From assembly GCA_016758965.1 (NCBI GenBank), contig JAEPRB010000075.1:1-64000 (forward strand): 64,000 bases of DNA, given 5' to 3'. The notes beneath the pieces were generated by a model that did no database searches, was not told where the DNA came from, and saw nothing but the letters and a program-made list of their open reading frames with translations. Each line of letters opens with the position of its first letter. Position 1 is the stretch's first letter. The position numbers and the translations under genes were made by a program. Shown here piece by piece: positions 23,042-37,838 of this stretch. The DNA comes from Circinella minor. Taxonomy: Eukaryota; Mucoromycota; Mucoromycetes; Mucorales; Lichtheimiaceae.

Positions 23042-26000
23042 ATGACCACATTGGAAGTATACGCGCATCGCTTGGGGGACCCAAAACTAGGTACTAACTA
23101 AAACAACCTGTTTTATTTTATATAAACATATTTATACCAAAGCAACTTGTTCAACTAAAGATCGTCATTACGATCGCATTATTAAAATATACGTATTAAA
23201 CTTTATTTATTAATATAGGTGTCAATTTAAAGGTTACGATTGCCAATGAATTACGAGATCAAGTCGAAATATTTCAAACTTTGGAGTATCCAAGGTTTCT
23301 TCAAACGTTAATACCTGTATTCATTGATATATTACAAAACGGTTCACCAGTTTTTATTAGTAATGCACCTGAACAGGTAACGAATTTTTATTTTTCTCTA
23401 AATATTATTGTAAAATAAAAGAGAATTATTAATAACTTCTTGTATGTGTATATTTTGTATGAATTTATCTATGGAATTATAATATATAAAATAGAAATTA
23501 CGAAATATTATCCTCGAAATCATTTATCGATTACCACAAACTGAACCATTAAAAGAACACGCCAGTGAATTATGTAAAACATTAATGCATCTGTTACGAG
23601 TGGAGAATGAAGAAAATGCTGTTGTATGTGTCAAAATCATCATTGATTTACATCGTTCCTTTCGTCATGTTCTTGAAGATCAAGTTCAACCCTTCTTGGA
23701 TATCGTTCAGGAAATATACCAAAACATGGAACAAACTGTCAAAGATGCTTTTGATTCACCTACAACACCAGCTGGGCCTGTAACGGTAATCCGTTTTTTC
23801 TTTTATTTCAAATAATTAGTTTAAATATATATAAAAGAAGTATTTTTTTAGTAACTAAAATATTTTCTTATTTTTATATCTAGCCTGGACCACATCCTTT
23901 ATTAGCAGCATCACCACGACCGATGTCCCCAGCAGCAGATACACCTGAAACACCATCCAAAGTATTACCAAAAGGCCTTTTCAGTTTTAAAGTATTGACA
24001 GAATGTCCAATAATTGTCGTTTTACTTTTTCAATCACATCGTCGTTACGCTGGTGAAAATATTATGAAATTTGTACCGCTTATTTTTCAGGTTAGTCGAA
24101 TGTGATGGCTCTTTAACCTTACCTTTTCCGTTATTGTTTATGTTGTCATGGTTTCTAACTCTGTTTATAAACCCATATATATGTATATATATCAAATAGA
24201 CTTTAAAATTGGAAGCTCGACCACAACAAGAAGCTTCTGCTCAAGCACGAGCACGTGGAGAAGTGTTTGTTGGCGTGAGTCCAGAAATTCGTAATCGAAC
24301 TGTTTATAATGATTTTCTTGTTGCCCAAGTCAAGGTAATGTATATATATATATATTTTGTGATTGTATGCTTATATGTGATGTAGTATGAGTTGAATAGG
24401 CCGTAACTGAATGAACGTATATACATATATATAGACCATGTCATTCTTGGCTTATATTTTACGAAGTTATAATCAAGTACTTCGACCTTACCAAAATCAA
24501 ATCCCTGAATTCGTCCTTCGATTATTACGAGAATGTCCACCAGAATCATCCGCTACACGAAAAGAATTACTCGTTGCAACACGCCATATCTTATCAACAG
24601 ACTTTCGACAATCTTTTGTTTCCAAAATTGATTTATTATTGAATGAAAAAGTACTAATTGGAACAGGAGTAACATCACACGACACATTAAGGTAAAAACA
24701 TCTTCGTTATTAACATATAGTGACTGAATTTAACTTTGTTTGTTCATAACTGTTTGTTTTTTCTTCGTTCAATCTCTCTTATTATATCCTATTAGACCAT
24801 TAGCATACAGTATGCTTGCCGATTTAGTCCATCATATTCGATCCGATTTAACACCACAGCAACTTTTACGGACCGTATGTATTTATTCACGTAACCTCCA
24901 TGACGCTACATTAGCTCCAAGTATTCAAACCATGTGCGGCAAATTATTACTTAATTTAATCGATTGTATTATTAAAATACCTAGTAAAGAAGAAGGTAAT
25001 GAATCCTATTAATCGTTTTAATTTCGCTTACTATTTTGATTAGTAGAGTGTATAGTAAAACTTAGTGATTCCTGTACTTATGATTGAAATGGTAATAATA
25101 TTGATATTTTTTAGGACGTGCATTATTGATGCGAATATTGGATGCTTTTGCAAGTAAATTCGCTGCGCTTAATATTCAATTTAAATCGTGCTTACGACAT
25201 TATAAAAAGAAGAAACGGATTGATACAGCTATAGAAACTGATATGGATACAACAGCAACAACGACAACGAATGAACTTGAAGATTTTGATTTCGATAAAA
25301 AGAGGTCTATTCATACTGCTACATTTATACCAGATTCATCACATGATGGTATCAAAGGTAACCGAATTAAATACCATCATTTTTTTTCAATTCATCTCTT
25401 AAAAAATATATGATAAGATTGACTGACAACTTTTTTTTCACTAGATGGAAGATTTTTATTTAGAAATCTTGCTCTTGGCTTAAAACCATTATTTATTGGT
25501 TTACGGCATTGTAATTCTCAACCACCAGCAGGCTTTGAAACCACTCCACAAACCTATGGTCAATTTGCTCGTGGATTCTCACAAGACGACGTCGAAACAT
25601 TTTTACGATTATTTCGAGAAGGATTAGTATGTTTTGAATATTACAATGTCGACAATTATAATTCAGATTGTTCACCGCCCAACTATGGAAGATCATCCTC
25701 AGACGCCGAAGCAAACGATTCATCGATTGGATCTAATGAACTTTCACTTAAACTTGGCACACAAGCTTCAGCAGAAAAAGAAATTCTCGACATGTTCTCA
25801 ATTGTTTTTACTTTGATTGATCCAGCTGTATTTCAAGAGATTTTTGCATCCCAAATTGGATTCTTTTTTGAGAGCATGCTTGTCAATCCCATGTTAATCC
25901 ATATTGCTCAATACTTTTTGGTGACTGAAGTCTCATCTCAAGGGTTTGCTGGTATTCTTTTCCGATTCCTGATCGATCGTATTGAACGTTTGGGCGATGA

Positions 26001-29000
26001 CGATATGCATTATTCAGCTGTTATGTTACATCTTTTCCGACTTGCATTTATGGCTGTTAATTTATTCCCAGATGCAAACGAATCCATTTTACAACCTTAT
26101 CTCGCTAACCTTGTCATGTCCTGTTTCAAATTATCCGCCAAAGCTAAAGAACCAGCCAATTATTTTTTGTTATTACGTGCTCTTTTTAAGAGTATTGGTG
26201 GAGGTCGATTTGAACTATTGTATAAAGAAGTATCACCTTTATTGCAAATACTATTGGAAAATCTCAACTCTTTACTTACGTTAGCACACAAGCCTGAGAT
26301 GCGTAATCTTTTTGTTGAATTGTGTTTGGCTGTTCCTGTTCGACTCAGTACTTTATTACCTTACTTGCCTTACTTAATGCGTCCATTGGTGATTGCTTTA
26401 CAAGCTGATCAAGAATTGGTTTCTCAAGGGTTACGTACCATGGAATTATGTAATGATAACTTGAATCCAGAGTTTTTAGATCATATCATGGCACCAGTGA
26501 TGAAGGAGTTAATGGATGCATTATGGAGTCATTTGAAACCACTTCCTTATAACCAGACTCATAGTCATGCTGCCATGCGTATTCTTGGCAAACTGGGAGG
26601 TCGTAATCGACGGATGCTTAAGAGTCCACCCAAACTTGAATACAATGCCCGCATTGAAAGTGGTGTTTCAGTCGAAGTGACATTTGATCCCAATACAACT
26701 CCATATACATTACCATTGGATAAATCTATGCAGGTGGCTGCAAGAACATTGGAACGATCTGACGTGAGCCCATTTTACAAGAAATATGCATATGATTTCT
26801 TAAAAACGAATTTAATTCTTATGCTTGAATTGGATGAAGGCACAGAAGAATTACCGAAAGCATTATACCAACGTGTTAAGGAACAGCTTTTGGATGGATC
26901 GGATGATGATGAAGCTGATAATGCATCAAGTGGTGGTAGTGTTGAGAACAAGGAAGAACAAAATAATGAAAAAGTAACAGGAACAGGAGCACAAACAGGA
27001 GAAGGTGAAAGTACTGTCGTTGGAAATGCACTTTCCGAAAACGGAATAAAACCGAAACGACTCTCTGGAAATGGTTACACTAAATACTTGTCCAAACGAC
27101 TTGCTCAAGAAGAAGCATTACGCACCATCTTTGTATCTATCATGAAGGCATCTACTATTCCCACATTGGCGGAAGAAGCTTGGGATTTCTTTCAAAATGT
27201 ATGTCGCCATTTTACATTGTTACATATAGGTGAAGCCATGGATGCACATGAGGGTGGTAAAAAACCGTTATCAGATATGATGGAAGAACGGTTAGCTGTA
27301 CAAAATCTTAATACAACCATCCTGGTCGACGCTGTGGTGGAAGTTATCTCTTCAGAGGATGCCCGATTACGTAAACGTGCTGAACAAATATTGCAACTCT
27401 GTTTTGATACTGCAGTAACTGTACTTGGTGGCAAAGAGTATGTATCACGCTTACCCATATTCCGTGTATTTGCATCCCAATTTTGCTCATGTTGTTACAA
27501 ACAAGAATGGTACAAGAAACGAGGTGGTTGTCTTGGTATTTCTATCATGAGCGCTCAACTCGATATGGGAATTAAGTGGATGCGCGAACATGAACTTGAT
27601 TTTATTCGATCGTTGTTATTTGTTCTCAAGGATGCATCACCTGAAATGGCCAATATTAATACTGCTGAAGCAACACAAACGTTGTCCCATGTTTTGAAAG
27701 TATGCAATCGTCCTGATGAAGAGGAGTCACAAGAAGCGCAACAAAAATTCCATCATTTAATTTCATTATTATTGAGTGAATTATCCAATTCCAACAGCGC
27801 TGTTCGAGAAACAATCCAATCTTCATTCCAATTGCTTGCCGACCTTACTGGTAACGAAGTAACTGAATTATTAGCACCTGTTAGAGAACGACTTGTTGCA
27901 CCTATTTTTGCAAAACCATTACGTGCTTTACCATTCGCAATGCAAATAGGTCATATTGATGCTATTACTTATTGTTTGACATTGCGTCCACCGTTTTTGG
28001 AATTCAATGAAGAATTGATTCGGTTGTTACACGAAGCATTAGCACTTGCAGATGCTGAGGACCAAGCTCTTGTGAGTCGCAGTTCACAATACAAGAATGC
28101 TACTTCATTAATGAACTTGCGTATTGTCTGTATCAAGCTCTTGTCTGCAGCCATGGCATGTTCCGATTTTTCAAGTCAACGACAAACACATACTCGAGCA
28201 CGTATTATTCAGGTCTTTTTCAAATCACTTTATTCCAAATCACCCGAAGTTGTTGAAGCAGCACATCGAGGTCTTAAACAAGTACTTGCGCAACAACACA
28301 AGCTACCCAAAGAACTGTTACAACAAGGTCTTCGACCTATTTTGACTACATTGTCAAATCACAAGACGTTGAGCGTGCCTGGTTTGGAAGGTTTGGCCCG
28401 ACTTTTAGAATTACTTACCAATTATTTCAAGGTTGAAATTGGTAAAAAATTATTGGATCATTTAAAGCAATGGGCAGATCCCAAAGTGTTACAAGAAGCC
28501 GCCGGGAAAACATTGAACGAAAACCATGAAGTCAAGATCATTGTTGCTATTCTGAATATTTTTCATTTGCTTCCAGCTGCTGCTCACATCTTTTTGAATG
28601 ATCTTGTTACTGTTGTTATTGATATGGAGAAGGATATTCGTCGTACTGTATCCAGTCCATTCCGACCCAACTTGATTAAGTATTTAAATCGATATCCTAC
28701 CGAGACTGTTGCCTACTTTTATGAACGATTAAATTCGCCACAGCATAGTCGTTTGTTTGTCGATCTTCTGGGAACTGAAAATGCTACACCATTACGTGAT
28801 GAAGTTGCGAAATCACCCCAAGAACTTGTTAACAAGACATTCAATGTTAGTGATAATACAACTATGCATTACCAAGGTGTACTGATTGTTCGACAAATGA
28901 TTAAATATGAACCTGATTGGTTGGCAAATCAAAAAGAAGTGCTTACTTGTCTGTTAACATTATGGCGATCGTCAGCGCGATTTGAGGATATGAAAAAGGA

Positions 29001-32000
29001 AGATCAACAAGGCATCCAAGCAACACGTGAATCATTCTATTTGGCACAAATCTTTATTGCTTATCTTCGTTCCTCTCAAGATGATATTGAAGTTGTATTC
29101 GATCTTGTTGCTCTGTTTGCACATGAAACCGTGATGGATCTATCATTCTTGCGTGCATTCTTTTTGGAGGACGTGGCCATGAAATTTACACCTACTCGTA
29201 AACGCAAAATGATGGACAAGTTTTTGCAATTGTTTTCGGATTCATCTTATTCGAATGCTCTCAAGATGATGGCCTTGCGACATGTTATTAATCCAGCTTT
29301 ACTTGTTGCATTTAATACACAGAAGGGTGGCTATACTGATATCTTTGATAACAAAATGATGGAACAGCTGGATTTCAAACTCTGGGGCCAGCTTACCAAA
29401 GAATCACTCGATGATAATCGTTATGCCAAGGATTCCTTACGTATTGAATTATTGCAACTGACAGCCATGATTGTTCAATATGCACCACAATTACTTGCTG
29501 ATTTACGTAAAGAGGTTATCAAGTTTGGTTGGAATTACTTACGATTGGAGGATGCTACAAGCAAACAATCAGCCTATGTTCTTATTGCACGTTTCATCGC
29601 AGCTTATGAAACACCAAGCAAAATTGCTATTCAAATATACCAAGCGCTTCTTCGAGCCCATTTGTCAGAAGCCCGTAATTTGGTTAAGCAAGGTCTTGAT
29701 ATTCTTGCACCAGTATTACCCAAGCGAGTACCACTACATAATGGGGAACGGGTACCTACATGGGTGCGGTTGACACGTAAGGTGGTTGTTGAGGATACAC
29801 ACAGTATTTCACAAATGGTAAATGTATATCAACTTTTGGTGCGTCAACCTGATTTATTTTACGATTATCGAGAACATTTCTTACCACAAATTGTCAACAC
29901 ATTACCCAAACTTGGTTTATTCCAAAATGCAACACCTGAACACAAGTTATTGACGGTTGAACTTTCAGAATTGATTTTGAAATGGGAACGAAAACGGCTT
30001 CAATCACAATCCAAGGAAGAAGAAAATATCAATGGCGGTGGCGGTGATTCTTTGTCACCAAAGCGAAAAGCAGGAACAAATGAATCAGATGCATCGCGTA
30101 AAAAACTTCGTTCCGAAAGTGGTACACCTGCCACACCGGCAGCTACGACAGCGACAGCAACAACTCCAGGGCCGACTACTACTGCAACACCATCTGCATC
30201 TACACCAGGACCAGCAACACCTTCTTCGTCACCTGCTATTGGTAACAAAGATGTGCCATCTGTAGCTGCTAGTAATGACAAGGACAAAGAATTTGCCCCC
30301 AACTTAGCATTACGTGAAAACTTGATTGGATATCTTGTCCGATTGGCATGTACTATTTATAATCCTCAAGATATGATTCAACGACGATTAGTTCAACGTG
30401 TTTTGGAGTTAATGAAGGAATTTTTAACCGAAGACATGTGGTCCGATGTTCATGTCAAGTTTTCTCATTTGGAACGGACATTAACTGTCAAGGACATGAG
30501 CGAAATTTTAATTCCAAGTGTTTGTAGTGCACTCGAAGTTCTCAATATCGATATTGCACACAAGCCAAATGAATGGTTTATTGTCAACATGAACCAACTC
30601 TATCGATTGTTGGAAACAAGCATCAAGTCCGATCATGTCCGTATTCAAAATGTTCTTCATCCAGTTTTGGTTCGTATTTTCCAAGCGATTCACGGTACCA
30701 CGCCTACAGAAGGTGCTGAACAAGATCAACAACATCCTGATGTGGTATTATTTATTTCTCATGTCAATACAACCATCACAGATGGCATTGGTAGTATGAG
30801 CAACAATGGTATTTATGCAGTATTGAAACTACTTCAGGCCGCTAGCAGTAGTCGTAGCGAACACTTGGATCAGTTTATTCCCGGTATCATTAAGTTATTA
30901 CAAAAATTAACGAAGGAACACATGATGCCTCCTTCTCACGCTGGATCATCAGTGGGACAAGATTCTTCTGGAAATTTGCTTATTTTGGTGTTGATGTTGC
31001 TTAAGAAACGTATTTCTCATCTTGGTGATCAACGTCGTTGGTTCCTGACTTATTCAATTCAGTTGATCGAAAAGTCATCCGATATCAATTTGTTACGTAC
31101 CATGTTGGAAATGCTCAGTGAATGGACGCTAGATAGGACAGAAACATTTCCTACAATAAAGGAAAAAGCAGGCATGTTGGTCAAGATGATGACAGTTGAA
31201 CATCGTAATGATCAAAGCTTGACCGAAGAATATTTGAATTTGGTTCTCAAGATTTACAGTAATCCAACCTTTGCACGATCCGAACTAACAGTACGATTAG
31301 AGAATGCATTTTTACTTGGTACACGTAATGATAACCCGCAAATCCGTACACAATTCATGCGCGTGTTTGACCGAAGTATTGCGCGAACACTTTATGCTCG
31401 TTTGAGCTATATTATTGGTGTTCAAAATTGGGAATTCCTTGCTCAATCCTTTTGGTTACATCAAGCGTTGGATTTATTACTGGGTGTTGTCAAGGCCAAT
31501 CCATCTGTTTCTTTACCTCATGCATTAAAAATTAAATCTATCAAGATTGTCGGTGGCAATAATCACCAGCAACAGCAAGATTCAGGCATGGATGTAGATG
31601 TTCCTGAACCAGTTCAAGAACTTGTTTCCAAACATCAAGCATTTTTGAAAGAATTGCAAGGATATGATGTCAATAATGCTGTTTCTGCCGTACGACAATT
31701 ACAATATTTAGATGATGAACTTACACGGGATATTTGGATTGATTTGTTCCCCATGTGCTGGACAAGTTTGGGTGGTACTGAACGTCATGATATGACCAAG
31801 CTCTTAATTAACTTGCTTACCAAGGATTATCATAGCAAGCAAGCGGAACGACGACCTAACGTGATACAAGCTTTACTCGCTGGTATTGCAAGAACCCCAT
31901 CAACCATGAAGTTCCCACCACATTTGATCAAGTTTTTGGGCAAGACACATGATGCTTGGCATACAGCCATGGAAATCTTACAGCAACCAGGTGTAATTGG

Positions 32001-35000
32001 TCGTGTGAGTGAAGCTTCCAAGGATGATCAAAACAACCGTGAACGCACATTAGATGCATTGGCTGAACTATATTCAGATCTCAGTGAAGAAGACATGTTT
32101 GATGGTTTATGGAGACGGCGCAGTACCTACAGTGAAACCAATGTGGCTGTATCTTGTGAACAAAGTGGTATGTGGATGCAAGCTCAAAACATGTACGAAA
32201 ATGCACAAATCAAGGCTCGTAGTGGGGTATTACCATTTACCGAATCCGAATATATGCTTTGGGAAGATCATTGGATTGCATGTACTCAAAAACTGCAACA
32301 ATGGGATATTCTGACCGACTTGGCCAAACATGACGGTAACATAAATCTTTTACTTGAATGTTCATGGCGATTGTCAGATTGGACTGCTGAACGTGAATTA
32401 CTCGAACAATCATTGCAACAAGTATCGGACACTCCTACTCCTCGCCACAAAGTGTTTGAAGCATTTTTGTCATTAATTAAATCACAAACCAACGAGGATC
32501 GACTTTCTGAATTTACGCGTATCTGTGAAGAAGGAGTTCAGTTATCGCTTCGTAAATGGCATGCACTTCCACCAATTGTTGCACAAAGTCATATTCCACT
32601 GTTGCAAAGTTTTCAACAATTCCTCGAATTACAAGAAGCCAGTCAAATCTTCAATAGTTTGATGACAACGACAGCGCAGAATTTGGATCAACGATCACAA
32701 GATCTTCGTAGTTTGTTGGGAACATGGAGAGAAAGATTACCAAATATGTGGGATGATATCAATGTATGGAGTGACCTTGTTGCTTGGCGACAACATATCT
32801 TTAGTGCCATCAACCGTACCTATTTACCATTGATTCCATTGTTACAGCCCCAATCAGCACCTCCTAATACAAGCACTGGAAACTCGTTCGCTTATCGCGG
32901 TTATCATGAAACAGCCTGGATCATCAATCGATTTGCTCACGTGGCCCGCAAACATCAATTATACGATGTCTGTATAAATTATTTGACCAAAATCTATACA
33001 TTACCCAACATTGAAATCCAAGAAGCTTTCCTCAAGCTACGTGAACAAGCTAAATGTTATTACCAAAACCCGAATGAATTGACTGCTGGGCTAGATGTGA
33101 TCAATAATACGAACTTGATGTATTTCACGCATCAACAAAAGGCTGAATTTTTCACACTGAAGGGTATGTTCCTTGCACGATTGAACCATTTCAATGAAGC
33201 CAACGAAGCTTTTGTTAATGCTGTTCAAATTGATTTGAGTTTGCCACGTGCGTGGGCTGAATGGGGTCGTTACAACGATCGTCGTTTCAAGGAGAATCCA
33301 AAGGATTTGAGTTGGGCAAATAATGCGGTCAGTTGTTATCTTCAAGCAGCAGGTATTTATAAGAATGCAAAGGCACGCAAGTATTTGTTACGTGTACTAT
33401 GGCTGTTGAGTTTGGATGATCAAAATGGAACTATTTCCATGGCATTCGATGGATACAAAGGTGAATGGCCAGTTTGGTATTGGATTACATTTATTCCTCA
33501 ATTGTTGACAGCATTACAACATCGTGAAGCAAGACATGCACGTGCTATTCTTATTCGTATTGCTAAACAGTATCCTCAGGTAAAAAGGAATAAATAATAA
33601 TATGATATAATTTTTTGGGTTTTGGGGGGGGGTTATCTCATGGATTCATGCATATATGTAGCTGTTCGGATCGAAACATGTGAATATATACTTATTATTA
33701 CCGATATATATTTAGGCATTACATTTCCAATTACGTACTGCAAAGGAAGAATTGATAAAACGTGCACCATCTACTCAACCCATGGATTCGATGCCTTCAT
33801 CGATGCCTTCATCTAGTGAAAGTTTGTCGATTAATACTCAAACAGGTCCAATGAACAAGGTGAAAGAAGAACCGATGACACCCTCTGCAACAGTAGCTGA
33901 TGCTAAAGCCATGGCAGCATTGAAAGCAGCAGCCGATAATGCTTCATCGTCAACAACAACAACTTCGACCAACAATAATGAAGGCGGTGAATCAACTTCA
34001 ACAACAGCAGCTGTCCCTGTTCAACAAACTCAAGGTGATCAAAATTCTCAGGTACCTAGTAATACAAATGGTGAAGGTACACCAATGGATGAAGATAAAC
34101 AGGTGAAGGAATCAGGCGAAAAGAAAACCGATACAGCAGCCGCAGTGAAACAAGAGGACACAGGTGGCGATACAACAGCGTCTAATACAAATAATAAAAC
34201 AGGCGACAGTAATAATAAAGCTGATGGTGGCCAATCTGTACCTCAAACACAAGAAACAGGTGGAACTACCAGTGCAAATAATAAGAATCAAACAGCCGCA
34301 TCTGCAGCCGCATCTGCAGCTGTCGCAGCAGCAACAACTGCTTCCAATGATACTAATAAGGCTCAGCAACCCGCTACAGTAAATGGTGTTCGACCTAATA
34401 ACTCAGGTCAGCCCGGTATACCTAATCCAAATATGATTGCAGGTCTTGCAAGTGGTACACACCCTCTTGATGAAATTATGGCTATGCTCAAGACCGGATA
34501 TCCTTTGTTAGCATTATCAATGGAAACCATGGTGGATCAAATTCAACTCAAGTTTAAACCTCTTGCTGATGAAGATATGTATCGACTTGTTGTAGCATTG
34601 TATAACGAGGGTGCTCAGGTAAAAAAAAAGAAATTATTCATATGAAAAATTCATGGGGTTGGCTAATCTTTGAATTTTCGGCTTCCTAAACATTTTTGTA
34701 TTTTTTTTTTAGCAATTATTGACAAGATTAACAAATCCAGGTGATACATTACAATTAACTCAATCAACTGTCAATAATATTGTTCGATTTGCAGATAGTT
34801 TATATCCAGGTCATATGAAGACAGCCTTTTATAATGATTTTGCCAAGGTCAAACTTAACTTGGAAGAATATGTTGCTAAACTTCGATTATGGCGTGATAA
34901 ATTTGAAGCCATGTTGGATGCTCGACCCAGAAAACAAAAATTGGAAGCCTTATCTTGTTATCTCGCAGAGTTTCATCATGCTCGATTTGATGATGTAGAA

Positions 35001-36672
35001 ATCCCTGGTCAATATCTTTTGGTAAGTCTTTTCTTTTCTTATTTCAACATTGTTGTGTTTCGAAACACACGCACACACACACACAGATAAGAATGGCACT
35101 CTTCCTTTACTAAATAGAGATAACTTCTCAAAATACATTATATGCATATAATAGCTTAAAGATAACGCCAATGATTTCTTACGTATTGATCGATTTATGC
35201 CTGAAGTTGAATTTATTCGATGGGTTGGAACATGTTCAAGAAGATTGACAATTCGTGGTCATGATGGTAGTTTGCATCCATTTTTAATTCAAAATCCAGC
35301 ACCACGCCATCTTCGCCGTGAAGAAAGATTGATGCAATTATTCCGTTTATTAAATGGTGTCTTGGAACGTCGAAAGGAAAGTCGTATGCGAAATTTATCA
35401 TTCCATTTACCAGTGATTGTTCCTTTGGCTCCCAATGTTCGTATTGTTCAAGATGACCCATCCAACTGTACTCTTCATGATATTTATGAGGATTATTGTG
35501 ATGATGTGAATATGCATAAGGATGACCCATTGGCTTATTATGCTGATAAACTCAAGAATAGTATTAGCAGCAGTAATAACACTAATACTACGGGAGTGGG
35601 TAATAATAAGGACGTGGTGGCTCAAAAAGCCGAATTATTGAATTTGAGAATGGAAATCAATGATGAAATCAGTAACAATATGGTTCCATCAAATATTCTC
35701 AGCAAGGTAAATAAAAAAAACAAGTGTTATTTATAAAGTAGAGTAGATAACACCAGTAGTGATAAGATCAATCAGTGAAGATAATAGTAAGCTAATTCAA
35801 ATATTTTATAATAGTATATGCTTCGTACAATGGGGTCGTACACAGATTACTATATGCTTCGTAAGCAATTCACTGCACAATATGCAACAGCCACATTTAT
35901 GACTTATATTTTTAGTGTGGGACAACGTACACCTAATCGTATTGCCATTTCTCGAAGTACAGGCGATGTATGGATGACGGAATTTGTCCCCAGTAAGTAT
36001 ATTTTCCCAAAAAGTTAATTTCGTTTTTTTATTTTATTTTGTTGGCTAGCTGATATGTGTATGACAGAAAGAAAAAAGTGAGAGAAGCCACTCTTTTATC
36101 TTTATAGCCTGCGCCACGTCTTCCGTTATTTTGTTATACATATACAACTATTTTAGGATGTTAGGAAGTGAGGAAGGGGTCCTCTTTTTTTATTAGTGGT
36201 TTTATTAACCCAAATCATTCTATATTTACTATAAACAGGTTTTAATCAAACTAATGCAACTTTTGGTAATGGAGAACCCGTTCCATTCCGCTTTACCCCC
36301 AATATTCAAGAATTCATTACACCTGTTGGTATTGAAGGACCATTTACAAGTTGTCTTGTTGCCACTGCTCGTTGTCTTACCGAACCTGAGTTAGAGTTGG
36401 ATCAATATTTGGGACCTTTTGTACGCGATGAACTCATGACATGGCATACAGCAAATAATCGCAATATCACAGATGCTCAGTTCAAAGAAAGAGTTAGTTC
36501 TAATGTGATGCAAATTGTTGCCAAAGCACAATTTTTATCATGTAAAGCTGATCGTGAAAAGACAATTAATGCTAATAAGCCAACCAATCAAAATGTTATT
36601 GATCTTATATCTCAAGCAAGTAATCCTCAAAAGATGGCTCAAGTGGATTGTACATGGATGCCTTGGTTATAA
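23042..36672 (+). CDS. TRA1: Tra1/TRRAP, PIKK-family pseudokinase scaffold of SAGA and NuA4
   Basis: Fourteen exons (23042-23090, 23219-23376, 23495-23785, 23884-24090, 24200-24334, 24435-24691, 24796-24995, 25115-25357, 25445-33579, 33716-34618, 34713-35021, 35155-35706, 35815-35992, 36239-36672) join to about 4,016 aa, somewhat longer than yeast Tra1 (3,744). Residues 1 to about 2,600 are HEAT-type helical repeats; the FAT region follows (for example [16 protein letters not shown] near 2,740); the PI3K-like domain starts near 3,600 ([20 protein letters not shown]); and the FATC end reads [10 protein letters not shown]. The kinase catalytic loop and DFG residues are absent ([13 protein letters not shown], then AFGNGE-type sequence), as expected of Tra1. 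It recruits SAGA and NuA4 histone acetyltransferases to activators in the nucleus. Two disordered insertions are notable: a Ser/Thr/Pro-rich one with PKRKAG and RKKLR near 2,050, and one of about 200 residues rich in T/N/Q/A in exon 10. Confidence 0.95.
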
Positions 36673-37128
36673 ATAATAACAATAGCATAACAATAACATA
36701 ACACATATCTATTACATATATACACATAAACCTCCAGTCATATACATATACATAATCTATAATCTATAATCTAAAAAAATCATTTCCTTTTTTTTTTGTT
36801 TTTACATAGTTAACATTTCTTTTTTCTGTTCGCATTGCTCTCTTATTTCCCCCCCTTTTTCTGTTGATATCATTATAATAAACAAAATATGACATATATA
36901 TATATATATACAAATTTACATGTAACACTTGATAATGAGGTAGTGCAAGAAGGGGACTGGGGAAGAGGGAGACGGGGCGGGGGAGGGAAAAATAAAATGA
37001 TAAAAAAAAATAAAAGTAGTCGATCATTTGAATGTTAGTGTTACTATCTCTCCGCTCCCACACACATCAATTCTGTTAAGTTTGTTTGTGTTGTGCAAAA
37101 AGGAAAGAGTTTTGGGTAACTTAATTCT
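36673..37128. other. Convergent 3' intergenic region
   Basis: Shared 3' flank of TRA1 and the minus-strand FMN-binding gene. Contains CATA repeats, a short (TA)n run near 36897 and purine/pyrimidine-rich blocks; no gene seen. Confidence 0.7.
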
Positions 37129-37838
37129 TTAATCTACAATAGAATCATCCATTTCCCGAAGGTGTCGACCATGTTTTAATTCATCTTGTTCAAGAGTTCT
37201 TTCAACTGAAACTTTTGGAGGTTCACCTGTAATAAGCGATTTTGCAATACGAAATGTTTGTACCGTCGGACCTGTGTCTTTAAGACAATAATGAACTGTA
37301 TCTGCTGTAACCAAGATCAAAGCAATGCGTGGATCTTCTGGACCTCCATCATGAATTCCGTCATGTAAATCACCAAACCAAGGGCGAACATCAGGACTAT
37401 AGAATTGTTTTATTTTATTACGGTCTCGAACGATTTTTGCAGTACCCGAAATACTAATCCATTCGGAGGTGTTTTGTTTGTGAAACGCCAAGTTGACATT
37501 TGGATCAGCTTCAATATCTTGGACTTTAGGACTATTTTCATTTACATAAAACCATAAATCGGCTGGTGCATCAGGTGTTTCTGGCTATAATTATTATATT
37601 TATGTTAAGTAGTCATTTCTTTAGTGCTATAATATGTATATAAATATTATTTTGTATGTATTAAGTATTTACGTACATGACGAGGTGACATAGCACGACT
37701 GACTAATTTACCAGTATCTTTACAATGAGTTGTCATCATGCAAAAGCCAATACCACGAATTAAATTGTAAAGGTCTTCAATTTTTTTTTCAGTTGTTACA
37801 GCACTTGAATCTTTATTCACTTCTCTTGGTGGATCCAT
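37129..37838 (-). CDS. FMN-binding split-barrel protein (pyridoxamine-phosphate-oxidase-like, general stress protein 26 type)
   Basis: Two exons (37838-37677 and 37584-37129) give 205 aa. The sequence shows the usual order of this family: a helix plus FCMMTTHCKDTGKLVSRAM strand pair, DLWFYVNENSPKVQDIEADPNVNLAF, an ISISGTAKIVRDRNKIKQFY strand-turn, and RIALILVTADTVHYC before a polar C-terminus. The fold binds FMN or a related cofactor as a homodimer; bacterial relatives are stress proteins and the fungal substrate is unknown. It lacks the extra N- and C-terminal elements of true PdxH, so vitamin B6 synthesis is unlikely. Its promoter is shared head to head with the LtrA-like gene. Confidence 0.85.

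Noticed and set aside
30000..30302. 100-aa minus-strand ORF rich in Val/Gly/Ala
   Set aside because: Antisense shadow of the Ser/Thr/Pro/Ala-rich segment of Tra1; composition follows from the repeated ACA/CCA codons.
37647..37676. Extension of FMN-binding exon 1 through VRKYLIHTK
   Set aside because: GTACGT at 37676 is a splice donor, and the next exon continues the domain in phase; the extension is intron read-through.
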